From Papilionanthe hookeriana x Papilionanthe teres (Eukaryota; Streptophyta; Magnoliopsida; Asparagales; Orchidaceae): a stretch of 64,000 bases of DNA. A program made the translations under genes and the position numbers. The notes under the pieces are model-generated. The model was given only the letters and a program-made list of their open reading frames with translations, made no database searches and had not been told where the DNA came from. The stretch is from assembly GCA_022702705.1 (NCBI GenBank), contig CM040427.1, positions 17,941,625-18,005,624 of the forward strand. Direction: 5' to 3'. This document shows, piece after piece, positions 10,609 through 21,000 of the stretch (positions are counted from its first letter, which is position 1; the number at the start of each line of letters is the position of its first letter).

Positions 10609-11798
10609 ATGGCTCCACGACAAAAGCGACGAATAGATTATGACGAAACCCGATTCATTAATGCAAGAGCACAAACTCGATATTTTCAAAATATTCAAGC
10701 AAGAAAATGCATACAAGATCGAGTTTTCAAAAATCCTGGAGGAGAAGTAGAGCGAGTTATAAAGGAGCGAGGATGGGAAAACTTCTGTTACGTGACCAAC
10801 CGAAGCAGTACCGTAGAAGTTGTGAAGGAATTTTATACGAACTTAACACGAAGCCGAAGATGCACCGGTAAAGGTTAGAGGATTTTTTGTAGATTTCAAC
10901 GCTGCTAGAATAAACGCTTATTATGAAGTACGAGACACCTACACCAGCGAGTATGAAACTTTTGGAACTATGGAAGGAACACTGGAAGAGGTGATCGACT
11001 TTCTCACTGATGGGAAAGGAGTCTGGAAGATAAAGCAACGGAACGGGTAAACTTCCCTCTTTCTATGCTAAATGAAACATCTAAAGCCCGACATTATTTT
11101 ATTTGTTCTACTTTGTTACCTACCTACCACCATAGTGAGGTAACAAGAGATAGTAAGCAGCTTCGAATTTCGTATTCGGAACCGTAAGAGTATTAATGTG
11201 GGAAATATTATATATAAAAACATATTAGCCACTGCTAGAAATGAAAGTGGAGGAGGACTAGGACATCCTGGTCTATCTATGCACTTTGCCAATTATCTGG
11301 GGTAGAGGCAAGAGATGATGAGAAATGGATAGAGCCTATGAAACCCCTTACTCATGCTAATATAAAGAAATATGAATCCCACGAAGGATGGAGATCTGGG
11401 ACAAGGGATTATGCACCTTCTTCAAGTAGAGATATACCCTCTACTAGTTATGAACCACCCTCGCACACCACTCCTACCTTTCAAGATCCGATGAATGAGT
11501 TAACCCCGAGTAGAAAGAGTTTTGAGTTATTTGGAGAAAATATGGAAAGAAGATTTGAGCATATAGATCAAAGGATCGGAGGCTTGGAAAGAAGACACGA
11601 TTATGATAACGAATATCTCCAGCCGACATTCGTAGTACGAGATTGCATACCATGAAGCCGAGCGTCGATATAGGAGTGGTGATTTAGATGTTGTCTTTCC
11701 CGAGTGCCCCCGTTATTCACAAGTACCGACTCGCTCAGCCTTCTCAGCCTGGAGATCAGGGAGACGACATAGTTTGGGATTTTAACGTAGAAGATTAG
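10609..11798 (+). pseudogene. Extra ORF module 2 downstream of pol (PF20167-like), frameshifted
   Basis: It starts at ATG 10,609 (MAPRQKRRIDYDETRF). Conserved stretches WENFCYVTNRSSTVEVVKEF and, after a frameshift near 10,855, VKVRGFFVDFNAARINAYY align in order with VFCYTTSTVVIPVVKEF and VYVRGRWVTFTPARVNELF in module 1. A further open piece (11,338-11,655) is Ser/Pro-rich and then coiled-coil-like (MERRFEHIDQRIGGLERRHD), parallel to the helical end of module 1. The frame probably ended at the TAG at 11,796-11,798. The two modules are clearly diverged, so the duplication is old. Function unknown. Confidence 0.7.
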
Positions 11799-12256
11799 AG
11801 TCTTTGTTTTGTTTGTTTGGTTTGTTTAGATTTGTTGTTTTGCAAACTTTATTATTTCTGTGTGTAATATTTAAGTAATTTCTGTGGACTTTGGACTTGA
11901 TATGTTGTTTGTTTGCTTGAGCAGTGATATTAAATTTCTTATGTGTGTTAAATTAGTTGCAAATTTTTATATATATAGGATGTTAGTCTTTCTTTAATGT
12001 ATTGTTTAAATTTTAAATGTATGTGTAGTAACAGATTAAGTTTTCTTTGTTATATTTGATACTTATTTTAAAATTTCCATCCCTGCACTTTCTTTTTAAA
12101 TATTATATGTGGAAGAATACTAACAGTACAGGTTCTGTAAGTAATGAAAAAGCCTGCAAAAATTTCAAAGAAAAGAAATACCTAAAGCTCAAAGGTATGA
12201 TGAATTTTATTTATATACTTTCCCTTTTTCACTATGTAGTATAGATAGAAAAATTT

Positions 12257-12268
12257 AAGTTTGGGGGA
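12257..12268 (+). other. Second, internal polypurine-tract-like motif
   Basis: AAGTTTGGGGGA here is identical over 12 bases to the tract just before the 3' LTR (13,129-13,140), 872 bases away. It could act as an extra plus-strand primer, or mark a former LTR boundary. Confidence 0.5.
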
Positions 12269-12664
12269 AGAGAAAATACAAATTTAATTATTAAAATTGT
12301 TCTCAATTTCTATTTTCAAAAATTATTATTAAATGATTTTCTATAGTAATTTTCAATTCAATAAATATGAGTTATTTTATTTAATTATTATATAAAGTTA
12401 AAGAAAATATTTCTAGTAATTCAATTAATTAATGAAATAAGATATTTGGTTAAAAGGAATAAGAATATAGTAAAATATTTAAAGTAAGGGAAACTATATT
12501 CTAAAAATTGAAAATTCTTAAGTATTTAAGTGAAAAAGAAAGGATAGAAACTCAATAAAGTAAAGGCTATGAAATATATATAAGCAAAGAAATATTTTAA
12601 GTTTCAAATTTAGGAAGAGAAATTGAAGTTCAAAATTATTAACAGGCTATCCAGATACAGTAAT

Positions 12665-12741
12665 CCTCACTTGAAAAAGAAAAGAAAAAGAAAAAGAAAA
12701 AGAAAAGAAAAGAAAAGAAAAGAAAAAAAATATAAGTGAGG
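12665..12741 (+). repeat. Purine microsatellite framed by an 8-bp inverted repeat
   Basis: A (GAAAA/GAAAAA)n run at about 12,673-12,730 is bounded by CCTCACTT (12,665-12,672) and AAGTGAGG (12,734-12,741), exact reverse complements. The RNA could fold into a stem with the purine tract as loop. Confidence 0.75.
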
Positions 12742-13128
12742 AGAAGCTTGAGGAGATGCCTTATAAAATATTAGCTTCAATGGATTCAACCTAAAGGGTA
12801 GAACTTAATTATATTTCTAAACTTATATTTGTGGATTAGTATTTTACTAAATAGAGTTTTCTTGAATTTCCTATTATCTAAATATCTTAAGTAATTTATT
12901 ATTTTTAATATAGTCATTCCTGAATTAAATAGAAAGCTAGAAATCTTAGACTCGATAACTAAATAATCTTATCTCTATAAAGTTAATTTAATTACTTAGA
13001 AATATTTCTATTCAACTTTATTATAATGTTATTTAAATTTAATTCATATATTATCCGAGTTGAAAAATTCTATTATAGAAATCATTATTTTTATTAGTAT
13101 TAAAATTACTTGAGGACAAGTAATAATT

Positions 13129-13143
13129 AAGTTTGGGGGATTT
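13129..13143 (+). other. Polypurine tract before 3' LTR
   Basis: AAGTTTGGGGGATTT is immediately followed by the 3' LTR start TGATCAC. The position and G-run are as expected for the plus-strand primer of LTR retrotransposons. Confidence 0.85.
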
Positions 13144-14717
13144 TGATCACGTAAAAATACATCAAGAAATTCATATCTATTTTTGATGAAATCGCACTTT
13201 AAAGAAAGGTATTTTCTTTATTTTATTGCAGGAATAAAGATTTATAAGTGATGGAAGCAACAAGCATGAAATGGAGCAAATTTGGATCAAAAAGGAGGAA
13301 GTTCATGCAAATATAACTACTTCGCGGACGGCGAGATCGAGGCTGCCGACGGCGAGATCGTGAGGAGAAATTTCTGAAGGAATTATAACTACCTCGCCGA
13401 CAGCCGAGCCCGAACCCGCCGACGACGAGATCGCGCGGCTCAAGACCTTCTAGAAGCCCCGCCGACGGCGAGGTCGTTTCCCACCGACGGCGAGCTAGTT
13501 CAAAATGCATATACATCGAACCCGGACACTTTTCGAAGAGGTGTTTAAGCACCCCTTGACCTTTGCCTACCTCTATAACATGAGGACGAATTTTAGTCAT
13601 TTGTGTGTGTCTATTTTATAGAGTCTTAATCTCTTTTCATTTTCTTAGGTGTCATTTGTGTGAGTTTAATTTAGTTTCGAGTGTGTTTAGTGAGTTCATT
13701 AGTTTAATTGAGTGCTATTTAGTTTGTCTGTACTAGAAGGAAAAGTCAAAGGAACTTCAAGGAGTCTCGCTTGGGAGAAAATTAAGATAAGCATCTTTGT
13801 TTATTGTTGTTAACTTTAAATGAAATCCATGCTTTTTTTATTCCCATGCATTCGAGTAGTTTTCTTAGTCTTTCTCCTTGTTTATGAAAATTATGCTGAT
13901 TGATGAAATTAAATAAAAGCACCTAATATAATATAAATAAATTGTGATAATTTTTACTTAAAACTTAATTTACTTTCAATCCGGCCAATCGAGTAGTTAA
14001 AATATGTTGAATTATCAACTATAGTAAAAATTATATCCAATATTCGGTGAAGTCAAAAGCCTTGGAAGGCGGGTGCAAATAAATAGGGAAATATTAATTA
14101 TCTGGCGTAGAATCGGATATTTTAGTGTGACAGAATAAAATACTCAATTCGGTCCTACTGTTTCGAGAGCCGAAGTGTAGATGTTAGCCCTCGAGTGACG
14201 GGAACGTGGGAGCTCTGAAGTGGCAACAAGTATCCTCCCGGTCTTAGCCGCAGATTCGATGAACAAACATAGGATTAGTCAATGTTCTTTGCACCTGGAC
14301 CAAAGGGTAAAGAATAGGAATGCTCCTATTTGTCACAATACAATTTAAAATTTTTTATTTAAATTTATCATTCACTTAATTTTCTAAAAACAAGGAGAAT
14401 GATACTTTTTCTAAATTATTTAAATCAACTTATTTCAAGCATTAGTTTACTTTAGTTTATTATAATTACTTTGAATTTCTGTTCACTTTATTAGTAAGTG
14501 ATTCCTTTAAATTTAGCTGATAACAAATCTGTTAAAAACTTCCCTTGGGATCGATCAACTGTGACTCCACTAGAGCCTCCGTATTACTTTGATACGATAC
14601 GTATACTTGTGTAGAATCCACATTATACATTAAATCATATATCTATATTTAAAGCGGAATAAAGTTTTTGGTGTCGTTGCTATAAACATAAATTGCATAC
14701 ATATTAAAAGTGGGTCA
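13144..14717 (+). repeat. 3' LTR of Athila-like element
   Basis: It matches the 5' LTR from TGATCAC to GGGTCA, including the palindrome cluster (13,322-13,495) and the degenerate primer-site copy near its end (about 14,662-14,682). Differences from the 5' LTR are scattered substitutions and small indels. The TATA region reads TATAACATGAGG rather than TATAAATAGAGG. Confidence 0.93.
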
Positions 14718-14722
14718 ACCAC
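14718..14722. repeat. Target-site duplication of the Athila-like element, right copy
   Basis: ACCAC, identical to 1,109-1,113. Confidence 0.93.
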
Positions 14723-17700
14723 CTAGATCTCAGACTTTTACCAGTTTTATGATCCATATGTGGCAAAAAAATAAATATACCCAGTTTCTTATAAGGACTT
14801 AAATACCTTAGATAAGATTTAAATCCTTAAGCTGTGGGTTATAAATGTAGGATAAGTAGTTTAGGGCATTTTTATTGATTTAGGTGAATTAATGGGTCCC
14901 TGGGCATAACTTGATGGGTCCTTTGTGATTTTAAGGATGATTTTTTCATCAAAGCATAATAAGCTCAATTATCTTTCAAAACACACAAAAGATTGAAAAA
15001 GTGCTCGGGGAATAATCTTAAACAACATTTAAAATCCTTTGAATCGTTTTGATTTCTTTTGAGCTTATTATGTTGATAAATCATTCATCTTCAATTAAAT
15101 TAAGGTTTAGTGGTAATATATTAACCTGTGCTTAATGAACCTTAATGTTTTAATTATCTCATGAGCAGGGTAACTAGGTATTCACCGGACGTTTTATTTA
15201 AGAATTATGTGGGTGGATGCCCTAAAGAGAAATCTGAATTACTAAGAACTCTTGCTCCTTCAATTAAAGTTGGGCTTGTAGTGTTTTTAAGGGTGCTCGA
15301 GATTAATTATGTTACATTTTCTAAACCTCGTTGAACACATTAGATCAAACATAGCTCACTACTAAGCCCTTATGATTTCATGTGTATGTTTATAGTTATT
15401 AGAGGTGTTGAGCTATGTGGGTTTAACTCTTATCAAAAGATTGCAATTTATTATTTGATCATCGATTGGGGTATTCAAATTAGTGAATTATTTTCTCTCT
15501 AACACCAGCCCACTACTCTAGGATCATCCAATTAAATTAACCTCCAAGTCATAATAAATTCAGGAAATTACAATTTTACCCTCGCCTTGAATAGTGATAA
15601 ATTAGTTTCTACCACTTAAACCCTGTGTTCCAATCATCCAAGGTAGTTAATTAAAATCAATATTACCCATTTACCTTTTAATTAATCCTAAATTTTAATT
15701 AGAGCTTAAAATTTCATAATTACCATTTTGCCCTTAATGACTTTCCACTTCATAATCCTTTAAATTTAACTCAAATGACTTTGAAAATTCACAGTTACCC
15801 TACACATGGGTCAATTAGAATATTACAGGAGAAATCATGTATTTTCTGATTTTTATTTTAATAATTATTTTATCTTGAAAATAAGAGTTTTTAAAATAAT
15901 TAAAATAATTAAGTAAATTAAACCTTTTATACCTAAGAAATGTATTAGAGGTTTAATTAGGTCAGAGGACCACTAGGAATAATTTTATTGGTTTTTCCTC
16001 AATTATATTCTAATTTTTATAATTATTAAATGGCCATTTATGAACAAATAAAAAAAAATTGCACTTTTCCTATTAAAAATTCCTTTTATATTTTTCATAA
16101 ATCCCTCTGATCTCAAAGTGCTAAGAGAAAATTATTTTATATTTTTCCAATCTTTATTTAATTTTTAATAATTTTTAAATTGAAAAATAAGCTAAAAATA
16201 AAGTAATTATTTTAACTTCACTTTTATTTTTCTTAGGTGTCACTACTCACAAGAAACACCCCATACCACTTTTTATATTTTTTTTATTTAATTTAATTTA
16301 TATAGTTATTTTAAGTGAAAATTCATATTTACTTAGAAAATTAATTTTTACATCAAAAATAATTTTAATAGCCTTGGGATTTTTACAGGAGCCTCATGAA
16401 GTGGTAAGCTTCAATTTGGCCCAATTTGGTGATTATTTGAATTATTTTGTATTATTTCCAATTTTTTGTATTTTTCTTAATTTTTAAATATAAAATAGGT
16501 TTAAACTTTTAAAAATTCAATTTTTATTTATCCTAAGTTCCTCTGACCACAGTGAACATACCAAACCTATTTTTATAATTATATGATATATATTTTATTT
16601 ATTATAATTATTTTAAGTCGAAAATAGTGATTTACCTTGAAAATTAGGGTTTCCTATATTAGAGATGCTCTCTAACTTGGGAAAAATCAGAGAACATTCC
16701 TAAACATGAGGGGAATGAAACCTCAAAAATTTACATTTTTCTGATTATTGTTTAATTACTTTTAATTAAAATCAGCTTTGGAGTATTTAATTAATTAAAA
16801 ATAAAATACATAAATAAAATTTTAACTTTTAGTCCATAATTTTCTCCTCTGTTCACAAAGCACATAGGTATTTTTATTTTATTTTTATGAATTTTCTACA
16901 CCAAGTTATGATTTTTTTTTATTTTTAAATTTTTAGTTAAATAAAAAATGCCCCTTTTTCTACTTATCCATGCGGCTGCCAGCGCATCCTAGGAGTCTCC
17001 GAAGCTACGCGTGTCACACTATGGTTCAATGCTGCCATCTATGTAGCCCTTGATGCAACCCACGCTTTATGCTCCATTCCTTTGGCTGGCACGATCCCAG
17101 CCGTCCAAACAATACACACTCGATCCAACGGCCCTCCGTCTTCGTCCCCAACTGGTGTAAATCGAGAATCATCCACACTTAAATCCTAATATCTCACTGG
17201 ATACTCAACTAATTATAAGAGGTTTGTTCCTACACCTTCATCTAGTCCAGACGAACACATCCATACAGTTGATTAAGCATGATATTCAAATTCTCTTCAT
17301 AAAAGTCCAGATCGAGTTCAGTTTGGGGGAAAATGGTCTATAACTGAGCCCAAGTGGTGTGGCCTCGTTTGGGTGCTTGCAAAAGCTTCAGTGGAGTCTG
17401 GTAAGCCTCCTCAAAGTGTCACCTTGCTCTGGGAACGAGTCTGAGCATAACTTCCTCCAACAAATGGTGCGACCTTGATCAAAGTCAGGTCTATAGAGGT
17501 CTAGGGATGGGGATTTCAGTGGGGATCTTCTTTGTTTGCTTTGAAGGTTAAGGGTTAATCAATTTAAAAGTTTGTGAAAGTTTATGGTATGAAGGAGAAA
17601 TGTCCTGTTTTTGGTTATTTTTGGGTCGAGAAAGTGGCCTTAGACAGTGGAAGAGGTGGTTGTAAAATGGTGGGTTTGCACTCAGGAAGGGTTGGAGACG

Positions 17701-17772
17701 CTCTGGAAAGATTTTGCCAGAGTCTCCCCAAGTAATTGTCTCTTCTCTATGCTTGGACATAAGGTGGTGGTG

Positions 17773-17780
17773 TTTAAATA
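17773..17780 (-). promoter_or_regulatory. TATA box of copy A
   Basis: The plus strand reads TTTAAATA, so minus reads TATTTAAA, within CTCTATTTAAAC. The same box and context occur on plus in copy B2 at 29,837-29,844. Conservation between copies in opposite orientation supports minus as the sense strand here. Confidence 0.55.
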
Positions 17781-18752
17781 GAGGAGGAAAGGGTGGCCAA
17801 TTGGATTGGCCAATGGGTGCAAATGATTGCTAAGGTGGAGAGCCGAGTGGCGCAATTCACCAATGAGGGAGTGTCACTTTGGAGAGGTTCAATTTTGGGT
17901 TTAAGGTTAGGGGAGGCTCTCAGTTTGAAGCTTTTTAGCGACTAGGCTGGCCGGCCAGGGCTGAACTGGTGGCTAGATGGGTCAAGGGAGTTAGAGAAGT
18001 TAACGATGATGGTTTGGGGGCTTAGGAAGGATGGTGGCAAATCTCCCCTTGGTTTAGCCATTTTTTAGAAGAGATCCCCCAATTTGGGGAACCCTTGGTG
18101 CATGGCTCACCCAGGGTGGGCTAAGTAGATCTAGGCGGGATCTTAAGGTCCAAATGGCTACTGTGGTGGCCAAGGTTGGGCTAAACCGAGTGGCTTGGGG
18201 TGTATTTTTGGCTTGGGTTCAAAAGCATGGCTTGGACTTGTACTTAATTTTGGGATTGGCTAAGGTTTGGATTTGGATCAATTAAAGGTTTGGTTTGGTG
18301 TAGGAAATTTTCATGAGTAGTTTGGATATCAATTGGGTTGAAATTGGGGGGACATGAAGTCAAATTTGGTGAAATTTGGATTTTTGGGCAAATTGGGGAT
18401 TTTGGATTCAGGTTGAATTTAGGCTAGGATTGGGTTTAGGATTTTGGTTTGTGAGAAGTGAGGAGTCGTGTGTGTGTGCAAGGCTGACCAAGGCCACACC
18501 ACCCAGAGCTAACCCTAAGGCCAGACAATCCATGGGAATCCTATTTGAGCTCCCTCATGTTTGGCTCCATCCTATTAAGTGTCATAGGTTACTAAACATG
18601 TGGAACTCCAAGAAGAGTAAAAAAGAATTTAGAATTTCTAATGGGTAGGGTTCCATCACTAGTCTTCTAGGATAGTAAAGAGTAAAGTCTTATTACTAGA
18701 TCCTAGGCTCCTAAAGAAGAGAGACTAGAACTCAACAAAAGTGAGGTCAACA

Positions 18753-19120
18753 ACTGACTACCACTGCTGTTGGTGGAAGTCTAGGTCTGAGTGTCAAGTG
18801 CCTCTTCCAGAGCTGCTTGAACTTCTACATAATTAGAATCAATTTTTAATTGACACTTTTAATAGTTAGAGTTAAAATAAAAATTTAATTTAAGTTATTT
18901 TAACTTACAGCAACCTGTCGAGAATGCTTCGAGACCCACTGCGCTGTCCCTGTGCGTCGATAAGTTCTGGCATGTAGCTCCGCAACAGAGGGAACACGAC
19001 TCAACTCCTTGGCTTGTGTAGCATACAAAATTGGTTACACTACAAAAATTACTTCAAAGAATGAACCTTCTAGTCGGACTTTCTTCTTCATAGTTCGCTT
19101 GATCAAAAATCTATAATAGT
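18753..19120 (-). pseudogene. Possible broken coding fragment, unrecognised (transposase-like?)
   Basis: Read on minus, about 19,030-18,910 gives a coding-looking stretch (AKELSRVPSVAELHARTYRR, then TGTAQWVSKHSRQVA) followed by a good donor, GTAAGTT. A second stretch at about 18,840-18,780 reads EVQAALEEALDTQT. The style resembles plant CACTA-type transposase exons (Transposase_24 family), but I cannot confirm this. No start codon or complete frame is visible. Confidence 0.3.
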
Positions 19121-20279
19121 TATATAACACAATTTGTTAATATTTTTAGATAATTAATTCTGCAATACATGGGTTATTATCTTAAATGGATATATCCAAT
19201 GATAATGTGTTGGATCACCAACTATTACGTCATATGGTAGATGAACAAGCAGATGCTCAAGTCAAAAAAAAAAAGTGTAAATATTCTCTCAAGCTTGCAC
19301 AAATATTATTGGAATGGATGAATTTTATAAAAGTGTATTGTTTAATAATCGTTAAAGGGGAAACTTTTGGAAATAAATTTTGAAAAATGGCAAAATGGGT
19401 ATATACATACCAATTTGCTTTTTGGACTAACCAAAATTGGTACATATGCATATATCCCTTTAAGCTTATTATGAGCCTAATAATTGAACCTATGGTACTT
19501 TGGGTAGGTGATGGATTTCTAGGGAGAGCCCAACATTTTTGAAGATTTGCTTAAAAGAGGTTTTTCTTAGAGGAGAGCTCAGGGCTTAGAAGAAGGAGCA
19601 TAACAGTTATAATTTAAAAAATATTTTCTTATTTCTTGTAATATTTTTTTTCTACTCTCATCTTTTTATTTGATGTTTTAGTATTTTAAAGTGCCTTACT
19701 GCTTTCATGTTTTTATTTAATGTTTTAATATTTTTTAATTTTCTTTAACTTTATTAATATTTTCTTAAATGTTTTAGTATTTTTATTTGTTTTAACTTTA
19801 AAGAATAATAAACAAAATAATAATTAATATTAAATAACAAAATAAAATAAAACATAACAAATAATGTTAATAAGGTTATAATCAAGAATAATAATATTTA
19901 TTAAATTAAAACCTAAAATCTGTAAAGAGATTAAAGCTTAAATAAAATCTTAATGAACAAAGATCACCGAATACAACTTGAACTCCATTGTTCTTGATCT
20001 ATGAAGAGTTCTTGGACGCCGCAATTCTGGTTGTTGACAGGAGTCTTCTGGTCCTGGTTAAAAAACCTTTTGGACTAAGTTGATCAAGGCATCTGTCGCA
20101 CTGGGACGACAGAGCCATGGACCTCTTGACCGGGTTGTTTAAAAAATAAAATTTAACTAACTAAATTAATAATTAAATAAATAAATTTGACATTATTTCT
20201 TTTGTAAGAATAACTTTGACACTTTTTTTCTTGCAGGTCGAAGATAAGATTCATTTTAGATTTACTTTGCATGTTAATA
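19121..20279. other. AT-rich stretch, nothing recognised
   Basis: No supported gene, RNA or element boundary. It contains long A/T runs (19,600-19,900) and a short GC-richer patch at 19,980-20,140. Confidence 0.5.
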
Positions 20280-21000
20280 GGAGGTGCTAACTATGTTTTG
20301 CAGGGCGACATTCTGAACATGGGACAATAGACTTCTAAACAAAACAATGACATCAAAAACAAAACAAAACCAAAACCAAAACGACATCAAAATAATGAAA
20401 TCCAAAATAAAATAAAACTAGAATGACATCAAAATAATGACAACAAAACAAAACAACAACAATAAAATAAAACAACAACAACAAAACAAAACAACAATAA
20501 AATGACATCGACAAAACCAAAGGACATCGACAAAACCAAACGACATCGACAAAATCAAACGACATCAACAAAACAATGACAACAAAACAAAACGATCTTA
20601 TGATATGACATACAAAAACAAAACACATTATAACTTGACATAACAAAAACAAAACGACAATACAACTTGACATAAATTAAAAAAAAAATGATATTATCAC
20701 TTGACATAAACAAAAATAAAATGACATTAGGACAGAAAAAAACTAAACCTTTAGGATAGTACACAACATTTAAAAACATATTCCCACTACGAATGTACAT
20801 TGATGTTTCTTTCCTTGAGCTTGACATTTGAAATTTGTTTGAGAACAATTGGTTAACCTTAATTGGGAGTTTCTTTAAGTGATTAATCACTTAAGATGTA
20901 ATTAACTATATGTTTTTGCTCCTATAGGAGAATTATACCTACTTAAAACCTATGGTTATTAAGTTTTCATGTGGTTTTCCTTACACTAGAATCTCAGGAA
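20280..21000 (+). mobile_element. Fragment of the long non-coding family (3' sense part)
   Basis: The sequence at 20,340-20,560 is an A/C-rich run with the same character as 33,600-33,760 of copy B2. The conserved GATGTAATTAACTAT block is at 20,895-20,909 with a stem-loop just before it (TTAAGTGA...TCACTTAA at 20,875-20,894). The order is the same as in B2, so the fragment is in plus orientation. The minus-strand frames at 20,353-20,890 are low-complexity Phe/Val/Cys-rich translations of this run and are not genes. Confidence 0.55.

Larger units (their letters stand above)
11799..13128. other. Long non-coding 3' internal region of the Athila-like element
   Basis: 1.3 kb of AT-rich sequence without a supported gene. 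It holds an extra polypurine-like motif (12,257-12,268), a purine microsatellite inside an inverted repeat (12,665-12,741) and the true polypurine tract at its end. The 65-residue frame at 12,047-12,244 has no recognisable features. Confidence 0.7.
1114..14717 (+). mobile_element. Complete but decayed Athila-type Ty3/gypsy LTR retrotransposon (13.6 kb)
   Basis: The element has, in order: 5' LTR (1,114-2,683), tRNA-Asp type primer site, gag, protease, reverse transcriptase, RNase H, integrase, a structured spacer, two extra ORF modules, polypurine tract and 3' LTR (13,144-14,717). The domain order PR-RT-RH-INT is that of Ty3/gypsy. The tRNA-Asp primer site, the non-chromoviral integrase end (no chromodomain seen) and the long post-pol region fit the Athila group. 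Every coding region has frameshifts or stops, so it is probably immobile by itself. The LTRs differ at 6 of the first 130 or so positions, so the insertion is not recent. It sits inside copy A of the long non-coding family. Confidence 0.93.
14718..18752 (-). mobile_element. Right part of long non-coding element, copy A
   Basis: It continues copy A after the Athila insertion: 'ctagatctcagac...gatccatatgtgg' matches copy D at 59,311 onward, and the next 3.9 kb runs parallel to copy C (for example 14,960-15,090 against 41,675-41,800). It ends GTGAGGTCAACA at 18,752, the same terminus as copies C and D. In sense (minus) orientation it would begin TGTTGACCTCAC and carry a TATTTAAA box at 17,773-17,780, 0.97 kb in. 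GC-richer DNA at about 16,970-17,170 and 17,330-18,100 corresponds to similar zones in the other copies. Short frames (17,548-17,760 minus; 18,376-18,648 plus) are not conserved between copies and are not called. Confidence 0.8.

Noticed and set aside
20353..20890. Minus-strand frames rich in Phe, Val, Cys and Leu that look like membrane proteins
   Set aside because: They are translations of an A/C-rich low-complexity run shared with other family copies as non-coding sequence.
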